Assembly: GCF_009753715.1 (NCBI RefSeq)
Contig: NZ_WQMS01000009.1
Coordinates: forward strand, 65,847-129,846
DNA: 64,000 bases
Source: Sphingomonas horti
Lineage (GTDB): Bacteria > Pseudomonadota > Alphaproteobacteria > Sphingomonadales > Sphingomonadaceae
Direction: 5' to 3'
The notes under the pieces are model-generated. The model ran no database searches, had not been told where the DNA came from, and saw only the letters and a program-made list of their open reading frames with translations. Below, one piece after another: positions 10,044-18,716 of this stretch (position 1 is the stretch's first letter; every line of letters begins with the position of its first letter). Both the position numbers and the translations under genes were made by a program.

Positions 10044-10291
10044 ATTTTCTGATTTCCCACCGGTTTTAAAAATCGGCCTGAGCCACGCGCCAATTTTCGT
10101 CTGTCACGAAAAGGCAAAGCGCCCGCTCATCCCAATGGTTGCGCATATCGAACGCAAGCCGGAAGGCCAAGGCTTAAGTTCCCGAGACGCAGCCCAGAGC
10201 GGCGCGTTCGGTTTCTTTTGCGACGAAGCCGCGGCATGTGGCAGGGGCGTCGGCCGCTGCCAAGCCGACCTCCTGGGAGGAAGAGTTTCCG
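10044..10291. promoter_or_regulatory. Divergent intergenic region with a 7-bp inverted repeat
   Basis: This 248-bp spacer separates the export operon on the minus strand from the exported-protein gene on the plus strand, so it must hold both promoters. A perfect inverted repeat, TTTTCGT-N5-ACGAAAA, lies at 10094-10112, about 50 bp upstream of the wza-like start. It could be an operator. Clear -35/-10 hexamers were not identified. A good ribosome binding site (GGGAGGAAGAG) lies at 10276-10286. Confidence 0.4.
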
Positions 10292-12079
10292 ATGAACAGA
10301 CGCGACCTGCTCAGCGCCGGCATGACACTGACATGGTCCGCCGGAATCGCAGCTTGCTGGGACGCGGATCGGGCCGACGCTTTCGCGCTGCCTGCACAAA
10401 CTCACCCCGCAGACGACCTCGATGCGATGATTGCACGCGCATACCGCGGCGATCAGTTGCTCCAGCTCTCGCCGAAAAGGTATCGGACCAAGGGTGTCGC
10501 CATCCCGCCGCCGGGCAATGACGAGATACGCGGCAGGCCGTTTTCTGTGCTCGGCGCCGGAGCCGGCGAGCCGTTTGGGCAGGAGATGTTCCAGGCCGGC
10601 ACCGTGATCGAGGGGATCGGCACGACGGGGCCGGTCGTTCACTTCAAATCCCGTGCCGCCCGCCAAGGCTCCGGCTCGATCGAATGGGGAAAACAAAGGG
10701 TCGTGGGAGCCACCAGCGCCGGCACTCCCCTGATCAAAGTCGACAGCTTAGCCGGTCTGAACCACCTGCACGATTTCGTCGCGCTCCAGCACGGCTCCGG
10801 AGACGGCATTTCCGCAGGCAATTTGATCACGACAACGGTCCAGCGCTTTTTCGTCCTCAACGACGACTGGGCAAAGGTGGCCGCTGCACGGAGCGGAACG
10901 GGCTTCAGCCTCACGCCGGCGATGGACTTCGGCCTCTCCTTCATCGCGAATTGCACGGTTCGAGGCTTCAAGACCGCCTATCAAATCGGTGACGAGCAGT
11001 CAGAACGAGTCCTGGCGTCAAAATTGTTCATGCCGGAAAGCGCCGCGGTCGAGGACGGAATACGCGTCGCGGCATCAGCCGAGGGGCTGAGCATCGACAC
11101 CCCCTATTTTGAAGGGGTCAGCGGTACCTGCATTTTCGATGAGGGACGCGTCACGCATATCGTCAACCCCTATGCGGTGCTGTCCTTCCATACCGGTATC
11201 GATCTTCGTGGCGACGGCGGTTCCGTGTCGGGCGGCTACCTGGGCTTGCGGGAGCGAGATGCCGTCGGGATCCGCATCGGCGGATCGCCTTCCGGCCAAG
11301 GCATCTGGGGCTGCCGGATCGTGTGGGGCGCGGCGGGGCGGGGCGACAATGTTCGAGGAATCGAAATTGCCCAATCCGGCGACCCCTTGCTGTTCGCGTT
11401 CGTCGGCTTCCATCCCTCCGGCCCGTGGACCGGCGGCCGCAAGGTCAATGATCAAAGCTATTCGACCGCGCATGGCGGGGCCGCGAGCGGTCATGGCTCA
11501 GGCGTGATCGGCCTGCTTATGCGCGAGAGCGCAGCGGGCGCAACCTTGCCTTGCCTGTCCCGCGCCGCGATCAATCTGCATGTCGACGCCCGGATCCTCA
11601 GCGATGGCGACATAGATGACGAGGGCACGCTTCAACTAAGCGCGGCATCCGTACAGAGATTACAGTCGGCCCAGGCCGCAGAAATTCGCCGCTTGGCAGC
11701 GCCCAACCTGCCGGACAAGACCGGAGTGCTCATTGTCGAGACCGGGGGCATCACCTTCCGCCCTTCTTCCACACTCAAAGGAATCGCGGAGCCGCTAGTC
11801 TTCGGCCCCGGGGAATTGGGCGTCGTCCACTACCAGATCTTGCCCGGCTCAAACGCATCCGTCCTCATCACGGCGGTTCATCGAAGCCGTCGTACGCCGG
11901 TCATGCCGGCATTCACGGTCGCCGCGCTTCGGTCAATTCGAGAAGGCATCGGCGGGCCGGTTCTGGCAGGTGATGGCCGACGCAGCGGCGAAGCCGCCGG
12001 CAAGGGAAGTGGCTGCCCGGTGTGGTTCGATGGAGAAAGCTGGAGGACGTTCTACGACAACCAGCCCGTCGACGCCTGA
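10292..12079 (+). CDS. Exported protein of unknown function in the polysaccharide cluster, possible beta-helix enzyme
   Basis: The product is 595 residues. The ATG at 10292 is chosen because GGGAGGAAGAG sits just upstream and a signal sequence follows; the frame is open to 10238. The N-terminus (NRRDLL then a hydrophobic stretch) resembles a twin-arginine signal. IAAC near residue 23 could instead be a lipobox. The body is rich in short beta strands with repeated turns (IVNPYAVLSFHTGIDLRGDGG, GIRIGGSPSGQGIWGCRIVWG), as in right-handed beta-helix polysaccharide lyases and hydrolases. No catalytic residues were assigned. Its position suggests it trims or modifies the exported polymer, which is inference. 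Confidence 0.55.
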   Translation: MNRRDLLSAGMTLTWSAGIAACWDADRADAFALPAQTHPADDLDAMIARAYRGDQLLQLSPKRYRTKGVAIPPPGNDEIRGRPFSVLGAGAGEPFGQEMFQAGTVIEGIGTTGPVVHFKSRAARQGSGSIEWGKQRVVGATSAGTPLIKVDSLAGLNHLHDFVALQHGSGDGISAGNLITTTVQRFFVLNDDWAKVAAARSGTGFSLTPAMDFGLSFIANCTVRGFKTAYQIGDEQSERVLASKLFMPESAAVEDGIRVAASAEGLSIDTPYFEGVSGTCIFDEGRVTHIVNPYAVLSFHTGIDLRGDGGSVSGGYLGLRERDAVGIRIGGSPSGQGIWGCRIVWGAAGRGDNVRGIEIAQSGDPLLFAFVGFHPSGPWTGGRKVNDQSYSTAHGGAASGHGSGVIGLLMRESAAGATLPCLSRAAINLHVDARILSDGDIDDEGTLQLSAASVQRLQSAQAAEIRRLAAPNLPDKTGVLIVETGGITFRPSSTLKGIAEPLVFGPGELGVVHYQILPGSNASVLITAVHRSRRTPVMPAFTVAALRSIREGIGGPVLAGDGRRSGEAAGKGSGCPVWFDGESWRTFYDNQPVDA

Positions 12080-12096
12080 CCAAGCGGGGGAAGCGT

Positions 12097-12966
12097 TCAA
12101 CGGACGAGCAGCGCATCTGCGAAGGCCCGGATATCCGCGCCGATATCGTTGCGCTCGAGCGCGAGTGCTAGGTTCGCCTGCACGAACCCCGCCTTGTCGC
12201 CGCAATCGTAGCGCGCGCCGCGATAGGTGCGTGCGTGGAATGGCTGCTGCCCGATCAGCTTGGCGAGGGCGTCCGTCAGCTGGATCTCGCCCCCTGCGCC
12301 GCGTTCGCCCTTGTCGAGGGTCGCCATCACCGCGGGCTGCAACACATAGCGTCCGATCGCCGCTAGCCGTGAGGGAGCGGTGCCCGCCTTAGGCTTTTCC
12401 ACGAAGCCGCGCACTTCGGTGACATCCCCGTCCCGCGCGCCGGGATCGACGATGCCGTAGCGATGGGTGTGGTCTTCCGGCACCTCAAGCACGGAGATCA
12501 CGTTGCCGCCCTTTTCACGGTAGGTCTCGGCGAGCTGGCTGATCGAAGGGTTCTCCGGGTTCCATAAGAGCTCGTCGACCAGCAGCACCGCGAACGGCTC
12601 ATCGCCGACCAGGTGACGCGCGCACCAGACTGCGTGGCCGAGGCCGAGCGGTTCCTGCTGGCGCACATAGGCGATGTCGCCGGGAGCAAGGCGGGTGCCG
12701 TTCAGCACGTCCAGCGACTTGCCCCGCTCGCGCATCGTCGCTTCCAGCTCGTAGGAGATATCGAAATAGTCCTCCATAGAGCCCTTGCCGCGACCGGTGA
12801 CGAAGATCAGCTGCTCGATTCCGGCGGCAAGCGCCTCGTCGACGGCATATTGGATCAGCGGCCGGTCGACGATCGGCAACATCTCCTTGGGCACCGACTT
12901 GGTCGCGGGCAGGTTGCGAGTGCCGAGACCGGCGACCGGAAACACCGCCTTGCGCAAAGGCTTCAT
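12097..12966 (-). CDS. galU: UTP-glucose-1-phosphate uridylyltransferase
   Basis: GalU makes UDP-glucose from UTP and glucose-1-phosphate, the root precursor for UDP-sugars in polymers and envelope glycans. The 289-residue product opens with the nucleotidyltransferase motif AGLGTRNLPATKSVPKEML (about residues 12-30), followed by LIQYAVDEALAAGIEQLIFVTGRGK. FVEKPKAGTAPSRLAAIGRYVL is also typical of bacterial GalU. It converges with the exported-protein gene, leaving 17 bp between the two stops. It stands apart from the minus-strand export operon but serves the same pathway. Confidence 0.95.
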   Translation of the reverse strand: MKPLRKAVFPVAGLGTRNLPATKSVPKEMLPIVDRPLIQYAVDEALAAGIEQLIFVTGRGKGSMEDYFDISYELEATMRERGKSLDVLNGTRLAPGDIAYVRQQEPLGLGHAVWCARHLVGDEPFAVLLVDELLWNPENPSISQLAETYREKGGNVISVLEVPEDHTHRYGIVDPGARDGDVTEVRGFVEKPKAGTAPSRLAAIGRYVLQPAVMATLDKGERGAGGEIQLTDALAKLIGQQPFHARTYRGARYDCGDKAGFVQANLALALERNDIGADIRAFADALLVR

Positions 12967-13030
12967 CAGCGTGGACTCTCCAAAGTTGTGAACACGCCCG
13001 TAACGAATGACGGACGCGGGTTGAAGCGCG

Positions 13031-13567
13031 CTATCGCTTCAATCGTTCCGCATAGCTCTTGCGGAATTTCCGCAGCTTGGGCGCGATCACGACCGTGCAA
13101 TAAGGATTCTGGTCGCCCACCCGCTCGAAATAGTCGCTATGATAATCCTCGGCCGGATACCATTCGCCGAGCGGCTCGATGCTGGTCACGATCGGCGCGG
13201 GCCAATCCGCCTGGGCCTTGTCGATCGCGGCCCGTGCTGCCGCTTCCTGCTCGGCCGAATGCGGGAAGATCGCGGAGCGATATTGCGTCCCGACATCGTT
13301 TCCCTGGCGATTGAGCTGGGTGGGATCGTGGGTGTGGAAGAAGATGTCGAGCAACTCGTCGTACGAAATCACCGCCGGATCGAAGGTGATACGGATCGCC
13401 TCGGCATGGCCGGTGTCGCCCTCGCACACGCGCTTATAGCTCGGATCGGGGACGTGGCCGCCGGTATAGCCGCTCTCGACCGATTCGACGCCGATCACGT
13501 CGTCAAACACGGCCTCGGTGCACCAGAAGCACCCGCCGGCGAGGGTTGCGGTTTCCATCATTTCCAT
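13031..13567 (-). CDS. msrA: Peptide-methionine (S)-S-oxide reductase
   Basis: MsrA reduces methionine S-sulfoxide in oxidised proteins. The 178-residue product carries the signature GGCFWCTEAVF with catalytic Cys13. It also has YTGGHVPDPSYKRVCEGDTGHAEAI, DPTQLNRQGNDVGTQYRS and the C-terminal GEWYPAEDYHSDYFER, all typical of the family. No signal peptide is present, so it should be cytoplasmic. The start may be at 13567 or at the second ATG (13558). Upstream lies the terminator of the small exported protein gene, so msrA has its own promoter in the short gap. Confidence 0.94.
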   Translation of the reverse strand: MEMMETATLAGGCFWCTEAVFDDVIGVESVESGYTGGHVPDPSYKRVCEGDTGHAEAIRITFDPAVISYDELLDIFFHTHDPTQLNRQGNDVGTQYRSAIFPHSAEQEAAARAAIDKAQADWPAPIVTSIEPLGEWYPAEDYHSDYFERVGDQNPYCTVVIAPKLRKFRKSYAERLKR

Positions 13568-13629
13568 GCGGTCAAATTGAGATCCCGCAATGGCCCCTTT
13601 CCGGGATGGATTTCAAGCCGCATAAAAAA

Positions 13630-13656
13630 GACCGGCCTCCTCGCGGAGAGCCGGTC
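13630..13656 (-). terminator. Intrinsic terminator of the small exported protein gene
   Basis: The arms GACCGGC (13630-13636) and GCCGGTC (13650-13656) form a perfect stem, with further CTCC/GGAG pairing inside. On the minus strand the hairpin is followed by a T-run (AAAAAA on the plus strand at 13624-13629). It lies 27 bp past the stop of the gene at 13683-13931. Confidence 0.75.
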
Positions 13657-13682
13657 CATTTTGATTGCGTGTAACCAGCGCC

Positions 13683-13931
13683 TTACGGGCTGGTCGGGCT
13701 GTCGTCGCTGTCCGCGGCGACGATGATGCCCGCGACGACCGCTGCCGCCGCAAGAACGGCGATGATCAGGCTGCCGCCGGCGAGCTTCTCACCCTCCGCG
13801 GTGGCGCCCGAACGGGCGGCCGACGCGACCGACAGCTTCGAGGCCGAAGCAGTCTGCGCCGCTGCCATCGACGGCATGGCGATCATCGTCATCGCGGCGA
13901 CGATCGACGTCGCTGCTTTACGGAAACTCAT
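13683..13931 (-). CDS. Small exported single-span protein of unknown function
   Basis: The product is 82 residues. The ATG at 13931 is chosen because GGGAG lies just upstream and a clear Sec signal peptide follows, ending MAAAQ around residue 25. The longer frame up to 14105 has no signal. After a short Ala/Ser-rich region comes a second hydrophobic segment (SLIIAVLAAAAVVAGIIVAA), then the acidic tail DSDDSPTSP. It could span the inner membrane with a periplasmic N-terminus. It lies on the same strand as, and about 200 bp downstream of, the type I secretion operon, but has its own leader and terminator. The function is unknown. Confidence 0.7.
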   Translation of the reverse strand: MSFRKAATSIVAAMTMIAMPSMAAAQTASASKLSVASAARSGATAEGEKLAGGSLIIAVLAAAAVVAGIIVAADSDDSPTSP

Positions 13932-14129
13932 CAGGACACTCCCTTTTTTGTCATGGTCCGCACGCCGCCTGTGGCACTTCTCCGCAGGCAAGACAAGACT
14001 AAAACCGTTCCAGCTTGGAACACAAGCCCGAACATGCGCCGATCCAGGCCCGTTGAGCTTGCCTCGGGAACGGAGTGGCGCACGGTGGTTCCTTTCGCGG
14101 AACATCGTTAAGCTTTGATGAAGCGCCCA
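13932..14129. promoter_or_regulatory. Leader/promoter region of the small exported protein gene
   Basis: The 198-bp gap downstream of the membrane fusion gene must carry the promoter of the small exported protein. An inverted repeat GTTCCA-GCT-TGGAAC lies at 14007-14021. No tRNA or other structured RNA was recognised. Confidence 0.3.
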
Positions 14130-15284
14130 TCATCGCTCGCCCATCGCTTCCGACGCGGTCTTCAGGATCGGCTTGGTAAGATAGCGGAACACCGTCGTGC
14201 GGCCGGTCTTGATCTCCGCCGTTGCGGTCATGCCTGGCTGGATCACGATCCGTTCGCCGGCCGTCTTCGGATGCATGCTGCTGGTGTCGACCGCCAGCTG
14301 CACGCGATAGAAGCTTTCCTGGCCCGCCCCGTCCGGCTTGGAAATGGTCGTCGTATCCGGGCTCACGAAGATCACCTTGCCGGTCGCGCTGCCGTAGATC
14401 GAGGAATCGAAGGCGTCGAACTTGATCGATGCTTCCTGGCCCGGATGGATGAAGGCGATGTCGGCGGGAGACAGGTGCGCCTCGACGATCAGCCGGGCGC
14501 CGGCCGGGATGATCTGCATGACCTCGTCACCCGGCCGCAACACGGCGCCCACGGTCGAGATGCGCAGGTTGCTCACCACCCCCGCGACCGGCGCGCGCAG
14601 CTCGGCATTGGCGAGTTGGTCGCTGCGCTGGGTCAGCGCCTGCTCGGCCGTGGTCAGCTCCTCCTGCGTCTTCGCATATTCGGCCTGAAGGTCTTCGAGG
14701 TAGCGGCTGCGGCGGCTGGCGATCTGGCCCGACAGGTCGGACACGCTGCGCTGCAGGCGCAACAGCTCGGCGCGGGCGATGTCGCCGGACTGGACCAGCG
14801 GCCGGTTGAGATTGAGCTCCTGCCGCGCCAGCGACAGCTGCGAGCTGAGCGCCGAGATATCGGCGTTGAGCGCCGCCCGGCGGGATTGGAGCAGCATGCG
14901 CTGGTTGTTGGCGAGCTCGGGGAATGCCGCGACGTCCGGCGGGAACGAAAGCGGGCGGTTGAACAGCTCCGCTTCGATCCGCGCCATCGTCGCCTTGAGC
15001 GCGGCGACGCGCGCCTTGCCCTCTTCCACCGCCGCGCCGACGCTGACGGTATCGAGCGAGACCAGCAGCTGGCCTTTCGCGACGTCATCGCCTTCCTTGA
15101 CCAGGATCGCATTGACGGTGCCCTCGGTCGCCGCCTGGACCGTCTGCACGCGGCCTGTCGGGATCACCTGCCCGCGTGCGCGCGTGATCTGGTCGAGCTC
15201 CGCCCAGAACGACCAGGCGATGAAGCCCAGCACCGCCAGCGTCGCGAGGGCGATGACGATCAGCGAGCCGCGCGCCGGGGTCAT
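14130..15284 (-). CDS. Type I secretion membrane fusion protein (HlyD/LapC family)
   Basis: The 384-residue product has a short cytoplasmic N-terminus and one membrane span (SLIVIALATLAVLGFIAW, about residues 8-25). A lipoyl half-motif (GRVQTVQAATEGTVNAILVKEGD) follows, then a coiled coil of about 150 residues. The second lipoyl half is ELRAPVAGVVSNL, followed by a beta-barrel ending in PGMTATAEIKTGRTTVFRYL, which is diagnostic of HlyD-family type I secretion. It bridges the ABC transporter and the TolC-like channel. Its start overlaps the ABC gene stop (ATGA). Confidence 0.93.
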   Translation of the reverse strand: MTPARGSLIVIALATLAVLGFIAWSFWAELDQITRARGQVIPTGRVQTVQAATEGTVNAILVKEGDDVAKGQLLVSLDTVSVGAAVEEGKARVAALKATMARIEAELFNRPLSFPPDVAAFPELANNQRMLLQSRRAALNADISALSSQLSLARQELNLNRPLVQSGDIARAELLRLQRSVSDLSGQIASRRSRYLEDLQAEYAKTQEELTTAEQALTQRSDQLANAELRAPVAGVVSNLRISTVGAVLRPGDEVMQIIPAGARLIVEAHLSPADIAFIHPGQEASIKFDAFDSSIYGSATGKVIFVSPDTTTISKPDGAGQESFYRVQLAVDTSSMHPKTAGERIVIQPGMTATAEIKTGRTTVFRYLTKPILKTASEAMGER

Positions 15285-17359
15285 GCGCTTGCCTCTACCT
15301 TGGGCCGCGGCGGCGGCGCCTGCAGCGCCTTGACGACATCGGCCGTCGGGCCGTCGAGCACGATCTTCCCGTTGGCCATCACGATCACGCGATTGACGAG
15401 CGACAGCAGCCGCAGCTTATGCGTCACAACGATCAGGGTGTTGGACGGCGCCAATTGGCTCGCGATCGCGCCCAGCGCCTGCCCCTCCACCTGATCGTCG
15501 AGGTTGGCGGTGGGCTCGTCCAGCAGCAGCACCGGCGGCCTGGCCAGCAGCAGGCGGGTCAAGCCGACCAGCGTGCGCTGGCCGCCCGACAGCCCGCGTC
15601 CGCCTTCGAATATCGGCAGGTCCAGGCCGCGCGGGTGGCTGCTGACCAGCTGGATCAGCCCGGTTTGCGTCACCGCCTTCATCACGGCATCGTCGCCCGG
15701 GTTGGACAGGCCGAGCAGCAGGTTCTCGCGAAGCGTGCCGTTCACCAGCCGATAGTCTTGCGCCAGATAGCCGATGTGCTGGCGCAGAATGTCCGGCGCG
15801 ATCTGCGCGGCGTCCAGGCTGCCGAGCATCACGCGGCCGGCCTGGGCGCGGTAAAGCCCCGCCAGCAGCCGCAGCAGCGTGGTCTTGCCCGATCCGATGC
15901 CGCCGACGATCGCGACCCGCTCGCCCTCCCGAACCTCGAGGCCCGGAACGTCGATGCCTTCGCGCGCGCCCGGATAGGAGAAGCGCACCCCTTCGAGCCG
16001 CAGGCTACCGCCGAGCGCGCCCGGGCGCAGGCCCTGCACCTCAGGGTCCTCGTCGGCCGGCAGGCTGAGAATATTGTCGAGCATCCGAAGCGAGGAGCGC
16101 GAATAGCCCCATTGCACGATGAAGCTCGGCAATTGCGTGACCAGCGGGCCGTTCACCCGGCCGGCGATGATCGCGCAGGCGATCAGCGCGCCCATCGTCA
16201 TCTTGCCGTGCGTCACCTCGATCGCGCCGAAGGCGATCAGCGCGACATAGGCGACCTGCTGCAACGTCGAGAAGATCGATCCCGCAGTCGATGTCCAGCG
16301 CTTCACCGGATCCTCGGACGTGTGGATTTCCTCCACCAGCCTGTTCCAGCGCGACAGCAACTGCCAGCCGCCGCGATTGGCCTTGATCGTTTCCGCCGCG
16401 TCGATCGATTCGACCAGCAGACCGTTCTTCAGGTTGCTGCTGATCTGCGCGCGGTCGGTGTCCTTGCGGATCATCCGCGCAAGCCCGAACGCCACGCCGA
16501 GCGCGATCGGAAGGCTGATCAGCGGCACCAGCGCGAGCACGCCACCCAGGCCGAAGATCACCAGGACGAAGAACAGAGCGAACGGCAGGTCGGCGAGCAG
16601 GAAAAGCGAGCCCGACGACATCAGCGCGCGCACTTGTTCCAGCCCGCGCAATTGCGCCGCCATCGTGCCGACGCCGCCGGTCCGCGCGTCGAGCCGCACC
16701 GCCTGGGCGCGGGCGAAGAAATATTCCGACACGTCCTGGTCGATCCGCGCCGACTCCCGCTCGATCATCAGCGCGCGGGTGGTCCTCAGCGCAAAGTCGA
16801 TCATCAGCGCGACGATCACGCCGACCGTGAGCACCCACAAAGTCGAGTAGCCGGACCTCGGGATCACGCGATCGTAGATCTGCATCGAATAGAGCGAGGT
16901 CGCCAGCGTAATGACGTTGGCGACGACCGTCGCCACCGTTGCCGCGACCAGCACATCCTTGCGGGCCAGCATCGCCCGCCAGAACACGTCGAATGCGGAG
17001 CTGTGGGTCCGCGCCGCGGCGGCTTCGGGAAGCTCCACGTCATAGAGACTGATGGACGGGTCCATCGCAATTGTGCGCGCGGTCCCGTCCCACACCCGCA
17101 AGCGGGCATGGCCCTCCATCTGCTCGGCGACCAGCCAGCCATCGTCCGGCGCATAAGCGAGCAGCGGAAAGCGATTGGCGCGCAACCGGCCCGACAGGCG
17201 GCGCGGCGCCTCCCAGCCGGCATTCTCGGCCAGGATCGCCAGGCCGTCTTCGCCGGCCAACGCGGCGGGATCGGGCGGCAAGCCCATCCAGTCCGGCGGC
17301 AGGTCGGCCCCGCGCTCGTGCGCGAGCCGCTCGATCAGGACCGGAAGAGGAGCTGTCAT
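15281..17359 (-). CDS. Type I secretion ABC transporter (LapB-like, with C39-like domain)
   Basis: The 692-residue product starts at 17359, overlapping the TolC-like stop; the upstream open frame to 17887 has no support. The order is an N-terminal peptidase-C39-like domain (about 1-125) with no visible catalytic Cys/His pair, six membrane spans (about 150-430) and a nucleotide-binding domain with Walker A GGIGSGKTT, signature LSGGQ and Walker B VLLLDEPTA. A degenerate C39-like domain is typical of exporters for large repeat adhesins and RTX proteins, where it binds the unfolded substrate without cleaving it. No such substrate gene is visible in the window. Confidence 0.92.
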   Translation of the reverse strand: MTAPLPVLIERLAHERGADLPPDWMGLPPDPAALAGEDGLAILAENAGWEAPRRLSGRLRANRFPLLAYAPDDGWLVAEQMEGHARLRVWDGTARTIAMDPSISLYDVELPEAAAARTHSSAFDVFWRAMLARKDVLVAATVATVVANVITLATSLYSMQIYDRVIPRSGYSTLWVLTVGVIVALMIDFALRTTRALMIERESARIDQDVSEYFFARAQAVRLDARTGGVGTMAAQLRGLEQVRALMSSGSLFLLADLPFALFFVLVIFGLGGVLALVPLISLPIALGVAFGLARMIRKDTDRAQISSNLKNGLLVESIDAAETIKANRGGWQLLSRWNRLVEEIHTSEDPVKRWTSTAGSIFSTLQQVAYVALIAFGAIEVTHGKMTMGALIACAIIAGRVNGPLVTQLPSFIVQWGYSRSSLRMLDNILSLPADEDPEVQGLRPGALGGSLRLEGVRFSYPGAREGIDVPGLEVREGERVAIVGGIGSGKTTLLRLLAGLYRAQAGRVMLGSLDAAQIAPDILRQHIGYLAQDYRLVNGTLRENLLLGLSNPGDDAVMKAVTQTGLIQLVSSHPRGLDLPIFEGGRGLSGGQRTLVGLTRLLLARPPVLLLDEPTANLDDQVEGQALGAIASQLAPSNTLIVVTHKLRLLSLVNRVIVMANGKIVLDGPTADVVKALQAPPPRPKVEASA

Positions 17360-18675
17360 GGGCGACTGACCTGGGGTTCGGGCTGCCACCGGCAGGTGCG
17401 CAGCTGGATGCGCGCGGCCGACGCCATGGCGCTTACCTGCGCATCCTGCACCGCCATGTCCGCCTGGATCGATTCCAGCGCCGCGTTCATCACGTCGAGC
17501 CATGAGCGGCGGCCGACCACGAACAGGCGCTGGTAGGAATCGGTCACGCCGCGCGCGGCCGCGGCCGCGGTCTGGCTGCTCTCGACGCGGGCGCGGGCCG
17601 CGCGGTTCTCCGCGAAATCGGCGGCGAGCTGCGTCTGCACATCCTGCTCGGCGGCGCCGACCTGGACTTCGGCCGCCTCGCGCCGGGTGCGCGCCGCACG
17701 CTCCGCAACGAACGGGGACAGCCCGCCATTGGTCGAGGTGGTGAGCGCCAGGCCGACGCGTTCGCCGGTCACCTCGTTGCTGGAGAATTGCGCCGACAAG
17801 TGCGGCAGATATTGCGAGCGCGCGAGCTTCTGGTCGGCGCGGGCCACCAGCGCCGCCGCCTGCAGGCGTCGCCGGGTCGGCGAGCACATGGTTGCCTCCT
17901 CCACAGCGCGCGCCTGGCTGGGATGATGAACCGCCGGGTCGTAGCGCGGCGGCGAGGCCGGGGTGAAGCCGGGGTCGTCGAGCAGCACGCGGAGTTGCTG
18001 AAGGCTCGCATCCGCCTGCGCATTGGCAGTGGTCTGCTGCTCCATCAGCTGCGCCGTGCGCGAACGCGCCAGCTCCAGATCAACCTGCGGGCTGACTTCC
18101 TGCTGGACGCGCCGCTCGATCGATCCGACCAGCGCCCGGTGCTCGGCCAGGCCCTGATCAAGCGCCTCGATGCGCCGGGCGGCAAGCAGATTGTCGAAAT
18201 AGGCGTTGGTCACGCGCAGCGCGACGTCCTGCGCCGTCTCGTCGGTGACAGCTTCGCTCTGCCGCCTGGAGGCCTTGGCCCGATCGATGCCGCCCTCGAT
18301 CCGGCCGCCCTGGTAGATGGGCTGGTCGACGGTGACATTGGCGGTGACGTTGTCGCCGCGCACGAACTGGCTCCCGCCCTCGAACGCGAAAGCACCGACC
18401 GAGACGCTGGGAGCCCGCTGCCAGCGGGCCGCGCTGACATCGGCGGCGGCGGCGCGGTTGTTCAGCCGCGCGGCTCGCATGGACGGATTGGCGTCGATCG
18501 CGCGCTCGGTGATGGCGGCAAGCTCCGGGCCGACGCCGGGCGGCACGGCCGCCGGCGCGCCTGCCGCGGCGCCCGGCTCGGCCGCTGGGCCATAGGCTTG
18601 GGCACAGGCGAGCGTCGACGCGCCGGCCAGCGCCAACGCAGCGATCCGTCCCAATCCGGCACGCTGAACACCCAT
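17356..18675 (-). CDS. TolC family outer membrane channel of a type I secretion system
   Basis: The 439-residue product is placed at ATG 18675, which has a GGAGG ribosome site and leads into a signal peptide (MGVQRAGLGRIAALALAGAS); an in-frame TTG lies at 18705. The two repeated helical-hairpin halves of the TolC family are visible: ERAIDANPSMRAARLN and TVDQPIYQGGRIEGGID in the first, RSQYLPHLSAQFSS and VTDSYQRLFVVGRRSWLDVMNA in the second. It provides the outer membrane exit duct for the overlapping ABC and membrane fusion genes, giving a complete exporter. Confidence 0.9.
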   Translation of the reverse strand: MGVQRAGLGRIAALALAGASTLACAQAYGPAAEPGAAAGAPAAVPPGVGPELAAITERAIDANPSMRAARLNNRAAAADVSAARWQRAPSVSVGAFAFEGGSQFVRGDNVTANVTVDQPIYQGGRIEGGIDRAKASRRQSEAVTDETAQDVALRVTNAYFDNLLAARRIEALDQGLAEHRALVGSIERRVQQEVSPQVDLELARSRTAQLMEQQTTANAQADASLQQLRVLLDDPGFTPASPPRYDPAVHHPSQARAVEEATMCSPTRRRLQAAALVARADQKLARSQYLPHLSAQFSSNEVTGERVGLALTTSTNGGLSPFVAERAARTRREAAEVQVGAAEQDVQTQLAADFAENRAARARVESSQTAAAAARGVTDSYQRLFVVGRRSWLDVMNAALESIQADMAVQDAQVSAMASAARIQLRTCRWQPEPQVSRP

Positions 18676-18716
18676 CCGCGCCTCCGCTAGGGGACTTCTC
18701 GCCAAGGTTCCAGTGT

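Noticed and set aside
14007-14021. GTTC-N7-GAAC as an SOS (LexA) site
   Set aside because: The alphaproteobacterial SOS box is a direct repeat GTTC-N7-GTTC; this is an inverted repeat, and the adjacent gene is not a repair gene.
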